A stretch of DNA of 64,000 nucleotides. It comes from Mesorhizobium sp. M9A.F.Ca.ET.002.03.1.2. GTDB taxonomy: Bacteria > Pseudomonadota > Alphaproteobacteria > Rhizobiales > Rhizobiaceae. Position numbers and translations under genes: made by a program. The notes under the pieces were generated by a model, which did no database searches, was not told the origin of the DNA, and saw only the letters and a program-made list of their open reading frames with translations. Below, one piece after another: positions 9,804 to 18,811 of this stretch. Position 1 is the first letter of the stretch. Each line of letters begins with the position of its first letter. Where the stretch lies: NCBI RefSeq assembly GCF_003952365.1, contig NZ_CP034443.1, positions 5,077,001 through 5,141,000 on the forward strand, read 5' to 3'.

Positions 9804-10397
9804 CTAATTGGCCTTGGCCGCGTCGGGCGCCGGCACATCCGACTTCTGTTTGCATGCCTTAAGCCAGACGTCATAGACGGCGTGCTCGACGGCATTGAGG
9901 CCGGGGCTTTCGGCAAACATCCAGCCGGTGAAGATGCGGCGGATTTTCCGGTCGAGCGTGATCTCGTCGACCTCGACGAAGGAATCGGTCTTCGGCTCTT
10001 CGGTTTGCGGCCGCGAATAGCAGATGCGCGGCGTCACCTGCAAAGCACCGAACTGCACCGTCTCGTCGATATAGACATCGAAGGTGATGATGCGGCCGGT
10101 GATCTTGTCGATGCCGGCGAATTCGGCGACGGGATTGGTGATCCGTTCCGGTGCCGCCGGCGCTACTGGCGCCTCCGATGCCTCCGGTACCACTGGCGCC
10201 TCCGATGCCTCCGGTGCCGCTGGCACCTCCCATGCCTCCGGTGCCGCCGGCGCCTCCCATGCCTCCGGTGCCGCCGGCGCCTCCCATGCCTCCGGTGCCG
10301 CTGGCGCCTCCTGCGCCTGTGCAACGGCCATGCTGCAAGCGGCAAAAGCGGCGGCCGCCGTCAGTCCGCCTATCGAGATTCGGCTGAAAATGCTCAT
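9804..10397 (-). CDS. exported DUF2155 protein with Ala/Pro/Glu repeat
   Basis: A 197-residue protein of unknown function. Residues 1-28 are a signal peptide (cleavage near VAQA-QE). Residues 30-83 are six tandem nine-residue units of the form EAPAAPEAW, then the conserved DUF2155 domain (about 90-180), which includes FAGIDKITGRIITFDVYIDE, VTPRICYSRP and IFTGWMFAESPGLNAVEHAVYDVWLKAC. The start at 10397 is set by the signal peptide; the frame extends 15 codons further upstream. The two cysteines of the domain (in RICYS and LKACK) could pair in the periplasm. Together with NDUFA12, aat and accBC it forms a neighbourhood that I believe is conserved in Rhizobiales; co-location hints at an envelope role but nothing proves it. 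Confidence 0.88.
   Translation of the reverse strand: MSIFSRISIGGLTAAAAFAACSMAVAQAQEAPAAPEAWEAPAAPEAWEAPAAPEAWEVPAAPEASEAPVVPEASEAPVAPAAPERITNPVAEFAGIDKITGRIITFDVYIDETVQFGALQVTPRICYSRPQTEEPKTDSFVEVDEITLDRKIRRIFTGWMFAESPGLNAVEHAVYDVWLKACKQKSDVPAPDAAKAN
10149..10310 (-). repeat. 27-bp coding tandem repeat (six units)
   Basis: Within the DUF2155 gene, a 27-base unit is repeated six times in frame and encodes EAPAAPEAW three times, then EVPAAPEAS, EAPVVPEAS and EAPVAPAAP. The three units nearest the signal peptide are identical at protein level and the others have drifted, so copy number probably changes by slippage or unequal recombination. Confidence 0.9.
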
Positions 10398-10526
10398 GCA
10401 AGGGTCCGGTGGTTTGCGCCCGGGTGATTCTGTCGCGCCCAAGGCTAGTCGCTGCTGTCAGATCGGCAAGCAACTAAACGCCAATTGTGGCGATAAAGGA
10501 CCGATCCGCACCTTGACGAGCGGCGG

Positions 10527-10925
10527 CTACGACCCCGGCGTCCAGGCGTCGTAGTCGCCCGTCACCTGCGGGCGGTGCTGATTGGTCAGCACGGAACCCT
10601 TGGGGCGATAGGCGGCGGCACTTCCGGTAAGGTTCGGCTGATGCGGCTTTTGCCACTCGCGTGGCTTGTAGTTGTCGCTCGGCGGCGCGGCATCGACGCG
10701 ATGATGCATCCAGCCATGCCAGCCGGCCGGAATCATCGAAGCTTCCGAATAGTTGCTATAAATGACCCAGCGGCGGGTGCGGCCTTCCGAATCGACACCA
10801 CCTTCGTAATAGACGTTGCCAGCCTCGTCCTGTCCGACCTTCTTGCCATGCCGCCAGGTGTGAAAGCGCGTTCCCAGCGTCTGGCTGTTCCACCATGTGA
10901 AAAACTGCAGCAGGAAAGTTTTCAT
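10527..10925 (-). CDS. NADH:ubiquinone oxidoreductase accessory subunit, NDUFA12 family
   Basis: A 132-residue homologue of the mitochondrial complex I accessory subunit NDUFA12 (B17.2), present in alphaproteobacterial complex I. Recognisable blocks are FFTWWNSQTLGTRFHTWRHG, VGQDEAGNVYYE, RRWVIYS and IPAGWHGWMHH, then a proline-rich C-terminus (KPHQPNLTGSAAAYRP). The start at 10925 opens this conserved N-terminus; an upstream in-frame ATG at 10955 gives ten non-conserved residues. It lies about 130 bases upstream of the DUF2155 gene on the same strand. Confidence 0.92.
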   Translation of the reverse strand: MKTFLLQFFTWWNSQTLGTRFHTWRHGKKVGQDEAGNVYYEGGVDSEGRTRRWVIYSNYSEASMIPAGWHGWMHHRVDAAPPSDNYKPREWQKPHQPNLTGSAAAYRPKGSVLTNQHRPQVTGDYDAWTPGS

Positions 10926-11175
10926 CCAAGTCCTCTTGGCAAGTCCTCGTGGCAAGTCTCGCGCAGCGGCAGCGGCGGCGCCTGTTTCCTGCTTATGGCG
11001 TCAGCCTATAGCGAAGGCAAGGGTTTTGCCGCAAGTGCCGCGCAAATGCTGACGTGAAACCGATGCAAGCCTTCACGTTCGCGGCGGCGCATGCCTTGCC
11101 AAGGCTGCCTCGTCTTTCTAAAGCTCTGCTCGCCCGGTGCTGTATCCAGCCTGGCGACGGTTGAGGGAGGTAAAG

Positions 11176-12018
11176 ATGGCCGCGGACGCATCCGACCCCG
11201 AACTGCGGATCAGCGCCAACTCCATTCGCCTGCGCAAGGGCGGCGTGCCGATTGTCTGCCTCACCGCCTATACCTACCCTGTCGCTCGCCTGCTGGACGA
11301 TCACGTCGACCTGCTTCTGGTCGGCGACAGCGTCGCCATGGTCCTCCATGGCCACAAGACCACGCTGGGCGCCTCGCTGGAGATGATGATCGCTCATGGA
11401 CAAGCGGTGATGCGGGGTTCGGCCAGGGCTTGCGTGGTGGTCGACATGCCGGCCGGAAGCTATGAGGATACGGCGCGCCAAGCCGTCGCCTCTGCACGTC
11501 GGATCGCCAAGGAGACCGGTTGCCAGGCCGTCAAGCTGGAGGGCGGCGTCGCAGTCGCCCGGCAGATTGCGGCGATCGTCGCTGCCGGCATTCCGGTCAT
11601 GGGGCATATCGGCTTGCAGCCGCAATCGGTGGAGAGCGACGGCGGCTACAGGATCAAGGGCCGGACGCAGGAGAATGTGGCCGCCCTTTTTCGCGACGCG
11701 GACGCTGTCGAAAAGGCCGGCGCGTTTTCGGTGGTCATCGAAGGCACGGTCGAAGCCGTCGCCGCCGACCTCACCCGGCACATGTCCATTCCAACCATCG
11801 GCATCGGCGCCAGCAGCGACTGCGATGGCCAGATCCTGGTCATCGACGACATGGTCGGCCTGACCGTCGACCGTGTGCCGAAATTCGTCAAGCAGTATGC
11901 CGACCTGCGCAGCACCATATCGCAGGCGGCGGCCAGCTATGCGGCGGAGGTGCGAAGCCGGACATTCCCCGGCCCGGGCCATGTCTTTTCCGCCACCGTC
12001 GACAAGGCAAAGCCATGA
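11176..12018 (+). CDS. panB: 3-methyl-2-oxobutanoate hydroxymethyltransferase
   Basis: First committed step of pantothenate synthesis: transfers a hydroxymethyl group from 5,10-methylene-tetrahydrofolate to 2-oxoisovalerate. The 280-residue product shows the (beta/alpha)8 family blocks [29 protein letters not shown] (metal-binding Asp), [18 protein letters not shown] and [12 protein letters not shown]. The start at 11176 follows GGGAGG at six bases, which rules out the frame's earlier start at 11137. It is followed 13 bases later by panC. The 250 bases upstream hold no gene that I can support. Confidence 0.96.
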   Translation: MAADASDPELRISANSIRLRKGGVPIVCLTAYTYPVARLLDDHVDLLLVGDSVAMVLHGHKTTLGASLEMMIAHGQAVMRGSARACVVVDMPAGSYEDTARQAVASARRIAKETGCQAVKLEGGVAVARQIAAIVAAGIPVMGHIGLQPQSVESDGGYRIKGRTQENVAALFRDADAVEKAGAFSVVIEGTVEAVAADLTRHMSIPTIGIGASSDCDGQILVIDDMVGLTVDRVPKFVKQYADLRSTISQAAASYAAEVRSRTFPGPGHVFSATVDKAKP

Positions 12019-12031
12019 ATTGGGGCAAAAC

Positions 12032-12886
12032 ATGAGCATGAGTCCCCGCGTCGTCGACAGCGTCGCCGCGCTTCGCGCACAGGTCCAGGACTGGCGTCGC
12101 GATGGCCTCAGCGTTGCCATGGTGCCGACCATGGGGGCGCTGCACGACGGCCATATCTCGCTGGTCGAGATCGCGCTCGAAAAGGCCGATCGCTGCGTTG
12201 TTTCGATCTTCGTCAACCCGACCCAGTTCGCGCCGAGCGAAGACCTCGACAAATATCCGCGCCAGCTCGCCCGCGATCTCGACCGGCTGGCCGAGGCCGG
12301 CGCAGAGCTCGCCTTCACCCCCGATGTGACGGAGATGTACCCTGCCGGCTTCGCCACGAGGATTTCGGTCGGCGGGCCAGCCGCCGGGCTGGAATCGGAT
12401 TTCCGGCCGACCTTCTTCGACGGCGTCGCGACGGTCGTGGCAAAGCTCTTTCTGCAGGCATCGCCCGACTATGCGGTCTTCGGTGAAAAGGACTACCAGC
12501 AGCTTTGCGTCGTCAGGCAGCTCTGTCGCGACCTCGATCTGCCGGTGAAAATCATCGGCGCGCCAACGGTGCGCGACGCGCGTGGCCTCGCCATGTCATC
12601 ACGCAACGCCTATCTCGGCGAAGCCGAGCTCGAGGTTGCGCGCAACTTCAACGTCGTCTTGCGCCAGACGGCCGCGGCACTTGCGGCAGGCGGCGACGAA
12701 GGCAGCACAACCGCCGAGGCCAGCGGCGCGCTCGTCAAGGCCGGCTTCGACAAAGTCGACTATATCGCCGCGCGCGAGAGCCTGACGCTCGCCCCATGGC
12801 GGCGAGGCCGCGACGGACGCCTGCTCGCAGCCGCCTGGCTGGGCAAGACCAGGCTGATCGATAATGTGGAAGTTCCCTCCACATAG
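12032..12886 (+). CDS. panC: pantoate--beta-alanine ligase
   Basis: ATP-dependent ligation of pantoate and beta-alanine, the last step of pantothenate synthesis; cytidylyltransferase-type fold. The 284-residue product has the nucleotide-binding VPTMGALHDGH block (HxGH), VSIFVNPTQF, VFGEKDYQQL and AMSSRNAYL (KMSKS-like). The ATG at 12032 opens the conserved N-terminus. Co-transcribed with panB. The 178 bases between it and the next gene contain no feature that I can name. Confidence 0.96.
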   Translation: MSMSPRVVDSVAALRAQVQDWRRDGLSVAMVPTMGALHDGHISLVEIALEKADRCVVSIFVNPTQFAPSEDLDKYPRQLARDLDRLAEAGAELAFTPDVTEMYPAGFATRISVGGPAAGLESDFRPTFFDGVATVVAKLFLQASPDYAVFGEKDYQQLCVVRQLCRDLDLPVKIIGAPTVRDARGLAMSSRNAYLGEAELEVARNFNVVLRQTAAALAAGGDEGSTTAEASGALVKAGFDKVDYIAARESLTLAPWRRGRDGRLLAAAWLGKTRLIDNVEVPST

Positions 12887-13064
12887 TTTGCAGGCCCTCG
12901 CCCGAGGCGCGAATTGTGGCCGCCGCTGCGCTCAAGCTGATTTTTTGCACCCGGCACCGAGGTCTTTGTGAGCCTCATTTGCAAAATCCGGAACACCGGG
13001 CCGGCTCCGTTACAATTCGGCCAAAATCGTGGTGCGGTGCTGCGCGTTCCAGGAGTTCAGCATC

Positions 13065-14507
13065 ATGCACGGCTGGAAAGAGAACGATTTCTGGCGCGGA
13101 TCCCTAGTCTTGATACCGACACATGTCGAGCGGCTGCTCCCGTACCTGTTCCTCCTTGCCTTGATCTGCATCGCGGTCGTCTTCCGGCCGCTCCTGCCGG
13201 TCGATGAAACGCGATATCTCAGCGTCACCTGGGAGATGTATGTAAGCGGACAGATCTTCGTTCCGACGATGAATTTCGTGCCCTATCTGCAAAAGCCGCC
13301 GCTGCTGTTCTGGCTCATCGATCTGGCCTGGAACATTTTCGGCGCAAGCCGGATTGCCGCGATGCTCGTCATCTTCGTCGCGTCGTCGCTTGTCATCTGG
13401 CTGACGACGCGTTTGGCAAAAACCCTCTTTCCCGGGCGCGACGACATCGCAAGCCGTGTCCCCTGGCTCGTCGCCGGAAGCACCGCCTTCGTCATTTATT
13501 CGACCCTGATCCTGTTCGATATGCTGCTGACGGTCTTCGTGCTCGCCGCGCTTTTGTCGTTGCTTACCTTTGCCAGGAGCGGCAATCGTTGGCACGCCGT
13601 GCTGGCGGGACTGTTCATCGGACTGGGTGTTCTGACGAAGGGTCCGGTGGTGCTCATCCATGTCGGCACCCCGATCCTGCTCTATCCGCTCTGGCGCGAT
13701 CGGCAGGCCGGGCTGACGACGCCGAAATTCTTCGCCGGGGCCGGTCTGGCAATTCTCGCCGCATTGATTCCGGTGGCGATCTGGCTGGTGCCTGCGACCA
13801 TCATGACGAAAGGCAACTTCGTCTACGACCTTGTCTGGAACCAGTCGGCAGGGCGTGTCACCGGCCATCTGCACAACTCCCATGGCCGGCCGTTCTATTT
13901 CTATGTCGCGCTAGCGCCGATCATGCTCATACCGTGGATATTCATACCCGACGTGTGGCGGCTGAAACTGGGCGCCCGGATACGTGGCCTGGTCGACGCG
14001 AGATCGCCGGACCTGCGCACATTGCGCCTGCTGTCGTTCTCGTTCGTTGCGATTTTGCTCATTTTCAGCGCGATATCCGGCAAGCAGCCTCATTATGTGG
14101 TGCCAACATTGCCATTTGTGGCCATTCTGTTCGCGTATTTCATGGCGGAGATTCCACTCGCGAGGCTTAGAAACCCGGCCTTCGCCCTGCTTGCCATTTT
14201 CGGCATCGGCCATGCCATGGCATCAGCGACCGTCTTCAAACGAGACGATCTCAAGCCGCTGGCCAGTTTCATCGACGAGCGAAAGGATGCGGACTGGGCT
14301 GTCGCCTTCGACTACCAGGACGAGGTCGGCTTCCTTGCCAGATTGCAAAAGCCGTTCGAAACAACCGACAATCCCGAGGGATGGCTCAGCTTCCATCCTG
14401 GCGGCTATGTCGTCGAAAAATCCAAGGCCCCGACCGCGTCGGGGCAAATCGCTTTCCGCCTTCGCGTGGAACGCGGCTACCTTCTCGTCCTCGAGGGACA
14501 ACATTGA
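13065..14507 (+). CDS. ArnT-like glycosyltransferase family 39/83 membrane protein
   Basis: A 480-residue polytopic inner-membrane protein with about ten to twelve hydrophobic segments, starting around residue 20 (YLFLLALICIAVVF). The first periplasmic loop carries the GT-C signature region LLPVDETRYLSVTWEMY (DE(A/T)RY), then FVPYLQKPPLLFW, as in ArnT and other lipid-linked sugar transferases that use polyprenyl-phosphate sugars to modify lipid A, proteins or polysaccharides. The acceptor is unknown. The ATG at 13065 follows AGGAG by nine bases. It lies alone, convergent with the GNAT gene. Confidence 0.85.
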   Translation: MHGWKENDFWRGSLVLIPTHVERLLPYLFLLALICIAVVFRPLLPVDETRYLSVTWEMYVSGQIFVPTMNFVPYLQKPPLLFWLIDLAWNIFGASRIAAMLVIFVASSLVIWLTTRLAKTLFPGRDDIASRVPWLVAGSTAFVIYSTLILFDMLLTVFVLAALLSLLTFARSGNRWHAVLAGLFIGLGVLTKGPVVLIHVGTPILLYPLWRDRQAGLTTPKFFAGAGLAILAALIPVAIWLVPATIMTKGNFVYDLVWNQSAGRVTGHLHNSHGRPFYFYVALAPIMLIPWIFIPDVWRLKLGARIRGLVDARSPDLRTLRLLSFSFVAILLIFSAISGKQPHYVVPTLPFVAILFAYFMAEIPLARLRNPAFALLAIFGIGHAMASATVFKRDDLKPLASFIDERKDADWAVAFDYQDEVGFLARLQKPFETTDNPEGWLSFHPGGYVVEKSKAPTASGQIAFRLRVERGYLLVLEGQH

Positions 14508-14580
14508 CGGCGTGGCAACCGCAACGGACCGGCGCGGCCCGTGAAACACGACTGACCGCGACGTGCCCGGGCAGGCAGAC

Positions 14581-15072
14581 CTATCCGATCGCCTTCTCGA
14601 AAATCAGCGCCGGCAACCCTGAGCCGCCGCCACAGTCGGCGGTGTTGCCGGCGGGCAGAAACCCTTTCGAGCGGTAGAAGGCGATGGCCGGAGCGTTTGC
14701 CTCTTCCACTTCGACACGCAGCGTCCGCGCCTCCGGAAAGCTGGCCCCGACCTCTTCCAGCAATGCCTGGCCGATCCCTTGCCTCTGCCAGGCCGGATGC
14801 ACGTAGAGCTGGTTCAGCATGACGATCTTGGCATCCGTGGTGGCTGCGGCGAAAGCCATGCCGCCGATGCGCTTGCCGTCGTCCGCGATCAGGAATTCGG
14901 AATTCGGCCGTGCCAGCCGCGCCCTGAGCGAGGCGATCGAATGCCACTCGTCTGATATCTCGGTGACTTTGGCGGCACCATAGATGCTGTCGTAGGTGGC
15001 GTGCCAGGTTTCAACCAGCAACGCGCGGACCGCGGCAAGATCGCGCTCGCCAGCGGTGCGGACGAACATCAT
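14581..15072 (-). CDS. GNAT family N-acetyltransferase
   Basis: A 163-residue acetyl-CoA-dependent acyltransferase. The GNAT motif A is present (LYVHPAWQRQGIGQALL, with the Q/RxxGxG/A pyrophosphate loop QRQGIG), followed by the C-terminal strand (RVEVEEANAPAIAFYRSKGF). The substrate is unknown. Its start at 15072 lies one base from the gatB stop on the same strand, so it is probably translated from the gatB message. An adjacent ATG at 15069 is an alternative start. Confidence 0.88.
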   Translation of the reverse strand: MMFVRTAGERDLAAVRALLVETWHATYDSIYGAAKVTEISDEWHSIASLRARLARPNSEFLIADDGKRIGGMAFAAATTDAKIVMLNQLYVHPAWQRQGIGQALLEEVGASFPEARTLRVEVEEANAPAIAFYRSKGFLPAGNTADCGGGSGLPALIFEKAIG

Positions 15073-15073
15073 C

Positions 15074-16573
15074 CTATTCGATCCCGAGCTTTGCCTTGAC
15101 CAGGTCGTTGACCGCTTGCGGGTTGGCCTTGCCGCCCGTCGCCTTCATCACCTGGCCGACGAACCAGCCGGCCATGGTCGGCTTGGCGCGCGCCTGCTCG
15201 ACCTTGTCCGGGTTGGCTGATATCACCTCGTCGACCGCCTTTTCGATGGCGCCGGTATCGGTGACCTGCTTCATGCCGCGGCTTTCGACCAGCTGGCGCG
15301 GATCGCCGCCCTCGTTCCAGACGATCTCGAACAGATCCTTGGCGATCTTGCCGGAGATGGTGCCCTCCTTGATCAGGTCGATGACCGCGCCAAGCTGATC
15401 GGGCGAAACCGGAGCATTTTCAATATCCTTGCCGGCCTTGTTCAGAGCGCCCAACAGATCGTTAATGACCCAGTTGGCGGCGAGCTTGCCGTCGCGACCA
15501 GCGGCAACCTTCTCGAAATAGTCGGCGATCGCCTTTTCCGACACCAGGATCGAGGCGTCGTAGGTCGACAGGCCGAGCGAGGAGATCAGCCGCGCCTTCT
15601 TGTCGTCGGGCAGTTCAGGCAGATCCTTCGCCAGCGCGTCGACATAGGCCTGGTCGAACTCCAGCGGCAGGAGATCCGGATCCGGGAAATAGCGGTAGTC
15701 GTGCGCTTCTTCCTTGGAGCGCATCGAGCGCGTCTCGCCCTTGTTGGGGTCGAACAGCCGCGTTTCCTGGTCGATCTTGCTGCCGTCCTCCAGAATGGCG
15801 ATCTGCCGGCGCGCCTCGTAGTCGATGGCCTGGCCGATGAAGCGGATCGAGTTGACGTTCTTGATCTCGCAGCGCGTGCCGAATTCGCCACCGGGCCTGC
15901 GCACCGAGACGTTGACGTCGGCGCGCAGCGACCCTTCGTCCATATTGCCGTCGCAGGTGCCGAGATAGCGCACGATGGTGCGCAGCTTGGTGACATAGGC
16001 CTTAGCTTCGTCGGCGGAGCGCATGTCGGGTTTGGAGACGATCTCCATCAGCGCCACGCCGGAACGGTTGAGGTCGACATAGGACATGGTCGGATGCTGG
16101 TCGTGCATCGACTTGCCGGCATCCTGCTCCAAATGCAGGCGTTCGATGCCGACCTCGATGTCCTCGAATTCGCCCTGCCGGTCCGGGCCGACCGAGACGG
16201 TCACCTTGCCCTCGCCGACGATCGGCTGCTTGAACTGCGAGATCTGATAGCCCTGCGGCAGATCGGGATAAAAGTAGTTCTTCCGATCGAAGACCGACTT
16301 GTGGTTGATCTCGGCCTTCAGCCCGAGGCCGGTGCGGATCGCCTGCTTGACGCATTCCTCGTTGATGACCGGCAGCATGCCCGGCATCGCCGCATCGACA
16401 AGGCTGACATTGGCGTTGGGTGCGGCACCGAAAGCCGTCGAGGCGCCGGAGAACAGCTTTGCCTCCGAGGTCACCTGCGCGTGGACTTCGAGGCCGATGA
16501 TGATTTCCCAGTCGCCGGTGGCGCCTGATATCAGGCGTTTGGCGTCGGGCGTGCGGGTGTCGATGAGGGTCAT
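15074..16573 (-). CDS. gatB: Asp-tRNA(Asn)/Glu-tRNA(Gln) amidotransferase subunit B
   Basis: Subunit of GatCAB, which amidates mischarged Glu-tRNA(Gln) and Asp-tRNA(Asn). The 499-residue product starts its catalytic cradle with [22 protein letters not shown] and contains the family signatures [20 protein letters not shown] and [14 protein letters not shown], with the tRNA-binding YqeY-like tail domain from about 350 to the end. GatA and GatC are not in the window. The region upstream (16574-16758) holds no gene that I can support. Confidence 0.96.
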   Translation of the reverse strand: MTLIDTRTPDAKRLISGATGDWEIIIGLEVHAQVTSEAKLFSGASTAFGAAPNANVSLVDAAMPGMLPVINEECVKQAIRTGLGLKAEINHKSVFDRKNYFYPDLPQGYQISQFKQPIVGEGKVTVSVGPDRQGEFEDIEVGIERLHLEQDAGKSMHDQHPTMSYVDLNRSGVALMEIVSKPDMRSADEAKAYVTKLRTIVRYLGTCDGNMDEGSLRADVNVSVRRPGGEFGTRCEIKNVNSIRFIGQAIDYEARRQIAILEDGSKIDQETRLFDPNKGETRSMRSKEEAHDYRYFPDPDLLPLEFDQAYVDALAKDLPELPDDKKARLISSLGLSTYDASILVSEKAIADYFEKVAAGRDGKLAANWVINDLLGALNKAGKDIENAPVSPDQLGAVIDLIKEGTISGKIAKDLFEIVWNEGGDPRQLVESRGMKQVTDTGAIEKAVDEVISANPDKVEQARAKPTMAGWFVGQVMKATGGKANPQAVNDLVKAKLGIE

Positions 16574-16758
16574 GGTGATCCAGATGATTGTTGTTCAAAT
16601 TGTCTGGCGTTGTCGGCCGACAAAATCAAGCGTTCGCTAGATCAATCGGCCGGAACTGGCAAGGGAGCCCCTGTTGGCCGAGATGCCCCTGTTGACCGAG
16701 ATCAATGTCACCGACCTCCGACATGGCAATGATTGCCGGGGAGGCAGGAGTGACCGAC

Positions 16759-17028
16759 ATGAGTTTTCTCGACTATTTGATTTCAGTCGATGCCAGAACC
16801 GCATTGATGGGTCGCATGATGCAGAAGCTGGGCGTCGACCGGCAATTAAAAGCCGTGCCCGACCAGGCAGCCGTCACCAGCCGCGCCGTCGACCGCTGCC
16901 GTTCGTGCGGCCATCAGGACGAATGCGCGGTTTGGCTCGACGAAAACGAGCAACCGGACGATCCGCCGGACTATTGCCGCAACCGTGACCTGATCGCACG
17001 GCTGCAACATGCGGCCGGCCTACGCTAG
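16759..17028 (+). CDS. DUF6455 family protein
   Basis: An 89-residue protein with a short helical N-terminus (TALMGRMMQKLGVD) and a cysteine-containing C-terminal half (RCRSCGHQDECAVWLDE, then PPDYCRN). The Cys-x2-Cys ... Cys ... Cys spacing is characteristic of the DUF6455 family and suggests a small metal-binding or redox-sensitive protein; function unknown. ATG 16759 is selected because AGGAG lies eight bases upstream; the open frame continues 18 codons further upstream to 16705. Monocistronic, convergent with the CBS gene. Confidence 0.72.
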   Translation: MSFLDYLISVDARTALMGRMMQKLGVDRQLKAVPDQAAVTSRAVDRCRSCGHQDECAVWLDENEQPDDPPDYCRNRDLIARLQHAAGLR

Positions 17029-17061
17029 AAACCGGCCCCCGCCGGCTGAGGAAACAAGCCG

Positions 17062-17493
17062 TCAGGCCGTCGCGATATAGGCCCTGATCTCCGCGGCCTC
17101 GCGCTCGACATCCTCGATGCGCCGCTTGACCACATCGCCTATGGACACGATGCCGTCAAGCAGGCCGTCCTTTTCCACCGGCAGATGGCGGAAACGGCCA
17201 CTGGTCATGATCTCCATGACCTCGTTGACGGTGTGGTTCTCATTGCAGATCTTCACTTTGGGCGTCATTGCCGAACGCACCGCGATATCCAGTGCGGCGG
17301 CTCCTTCCCTGGCGAGGACCCGCACGACATCGCGCTCGGAAAGAATGCCGACGATCTTGTGATCGCCATTGGTGATGACCAGCGCACCGATCCTGTGTTC
17401 GGTCAGGATGCGAATGGCCTCGCTCAGCTTTTCGTTCGGCCCGAGCGTCAACACATCATGGCCTTTTTGCTCGAGAATTGCCTTAACAGTCAT
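17062..17493 (-). CDS. CBS-domain protein
   Basis: A 143-residue protein made only of two CBS motifs (about residues 5-62 and 72-130), with the strand-turn signatures GALVITNGDHKIVGILSERDVVR and HLPVEKDGLLDGIVSIGDVVKRRI. Such paired CBS modules bind adenosyl nucleotides and sense energy status. The C-terminal helix may mediate dimerisation. No partner gene is adjacent, so the target is unknown. The upstream 150 bases contain an intergenic palindromic repeat near the rhomboid gene. Confidence 0.9.
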   Translation of the reverse strand: MTVKAILEQKGHDVLTLGPNEKLSEAIRILTEHRIGALVITNGDHKIVGILSERDVVRVLAREGAAALDIAVRSAMTPKVKICNENHTVNEVMEIMTSGRFRHLPVEKDGLLDGIVSIGDVVKRRIEDVEREAAEIRAYIATA

Positions 17494-17600
17494 GGCGTCC
17501 TCCTCAGTCTCACTTGCCGGCTCCTGCCCTGACCGGCTTAGTGACAGACATCGTGCGCCGCGATCGATCGCATTTCAAGTGCGGCGCCTCGATGAGCATC

Positions 17601-17647
17601 GCATGACGTTGTCCCAAAACCGCTGCGCACTTTTTGGGCGACATGCT
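17601..17647. repeat. intergenic palindromic repeat, copy A
   Basis: A palindrome with arms CCCAAAA (17613-17619) and TTTTGGG (17632-17638), flanked by GCATGACG on one side and CGACATGC on the other. The same motif recurs at 42834-42872 and, in shortened form, at 63762-63803. It resembles the dispersed RIME-like palindromes of rhizobial intergenic regions. It touches the rhomboid stop codon, so it may end that transcript. Confidence 0.7.
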
Positions 17648-18388
17648 TCAGGCCATGGACTCATCCGCCTGCTGCCGCCGATCGAAAGCGCGCAGGCCGA
17701 AGAAGCCGGCGACAAAACCGCCAATATGGGCCTCCCAGGCGATCTGGCTGTCGATGCCGGGCGCGAAGGCCATGAGGCCGGTGACGAGATTGATCACCAT
17801 CCAGATGGCGAGAAAGGTCACAACGCCGCGCGAGCGGAACACCGCCGCCATCGGCAGCGGCGCGCCGGCGAAGGCGGCTTTGCCGGACGAGCGGTCGATG
17901 CGGAAGCCAAAGCGGGCGGCGGCGCCCATCATGCCTGATATCGCACCCGACGCGCCGACCAGCGGCATCTGGCCGAGCGGATGCACGGTCCAGAACAGCA
18001 CCACCGCCGCCAGCCCTGTCGCGGCGAAGAACAGGCTGAACCGAAGCGCGCCGAAGCGGTTCGCCAGCGGCGAGCCGAAAGCCGCCAGCCACACCATGTT
18101 GATGGCGAGATGGGCAAAGCCGCCATGCAGGAAGGCATAGGTGAACGGGCTCGAAAAAGCGTAGAAATCGAGATCGAAGCGACCGGAATAGCGGATCGGG
18201 ATGAAGGCGGCCCGGATCAGCAGGGAGAAGTCCTGGTCGTCGGTGAGCCCATAGACCCGGATCAGGTGAACGACGACGCAGATGCCGATCACCGCCAGCA
18301 CAACGGGCGGCAGGTTGAACACCGGCTCGCGGCCGATAGGCCCGCCCTCGCCCCGCTCGACTTCCGATGGGCTTGCTGGTTCGTTCAT
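17648..18388 (-). CDS. rhomboid family intramembrane serine protease
   Basis: A 246-residue inner-membrane protein with at least six hydrophobic segments. The catalytic serine is Ser147 in GASGAISG; the paired histidine is His221 in the last membrane segment (EAHIGGFVAG). The loop and membrane motif FLHGGFAHLAINM (His88, His93) is also standard. Between residues 163 and 178 is a soluble insert. The substrate is unknown. The ATG at 18388 precedes a short polar N-terminus (residues 1-25). The gene is followed immediately by the copy A palindrome. Confidence 0.9.
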   Translation of the reverse strand: MNEPASPSEVERGEGGPIGREPVFNLPPVVLAVIGICVVVHLIRVYGLTDDQDFSLLIRAAFIPIRYSGRFDLDFYAFSSPFTYAFLHGGFAHLAINMVWLAAFGSPLANRFGALRFSLFFAATGLAAVVLFWTVHPLGQMPLVGASGAISGMMGAAARFGFRIDRSSGKAAFAGAPLPMAAVFRSRGVVTFLAIWMVINLVTGLMAFAPGIDSQIAWEAHIGGFVAGFFGLRAFDRRQQADESMA

Positions 18389-18811
18389 ATGCCTTGCACT
18401 CGGTCCCTGGATTCGACTTCGCCAGCATCTAGGTCATGGCCAACCGAATCACAAAGGGCGAATCGCCCCAGCGAGCCAAAATGGGGGCGCGAATCAAAAT
18501 GGGGCGCGAATCAAAAAGAAGCCGTCCAAGGTTGCCCTTGAACGGCTGGTCGAGCCCCCATGCTCCCCGAAACTCTTGACTGAAGTGCTGCCGATCGCTG
18601 CGAAACGACCGCTTCTGGAGTGGTTTTGGTGTGCCATGGACTTGGCGCGGGCGCAACGTAAACCACTTGTTAACCTTAATGACCCCCACCCGTGAACAAG
18701 TGTTAACGATGCTGGCACGCATCCTGCTCCGCAACGCATGTAGGTCCTCGGAGGGCGCCCTTCTGTTCACCGATGGGACATCAGACGACAGATTGCGCGG
18801 AGCAGCATAGC
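18389..18811. other. gene-free interval with short direct and inverted repeats
   Basis: No convincing gene. It holds two direct copies of an 18/17-base unit AAAATGGGGGCGCGAATC (18478-18512) and an inverted repeat CACTTGTT / AACAAGTG (18664-18671 and 18695-18702). Each arm adjoins a GTTAAC hexamer, a sequence also found in CtrA-type half sites. This inverted repeat is about 110 bases upstream of the PAS-domain gene and may belong to its promoter. An open minus-strand frame (18429-18770) has no family resemblance and is probably not real. Confidence 0.5.

Noticed and set aside
10993..12357. A 454-codon minus-strand frame opposite panB and panC
   Set aside because: The plus strand encodes two complete, recognisable enzymes with ribosome sites; the antisense product has no family features.
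18429..18770. A 113-codon minus-strand frame in the rhomboid-PAS gap
   Set aside because: No family resemblance, crosses the direct repeats, and has no convincing ribosome site.
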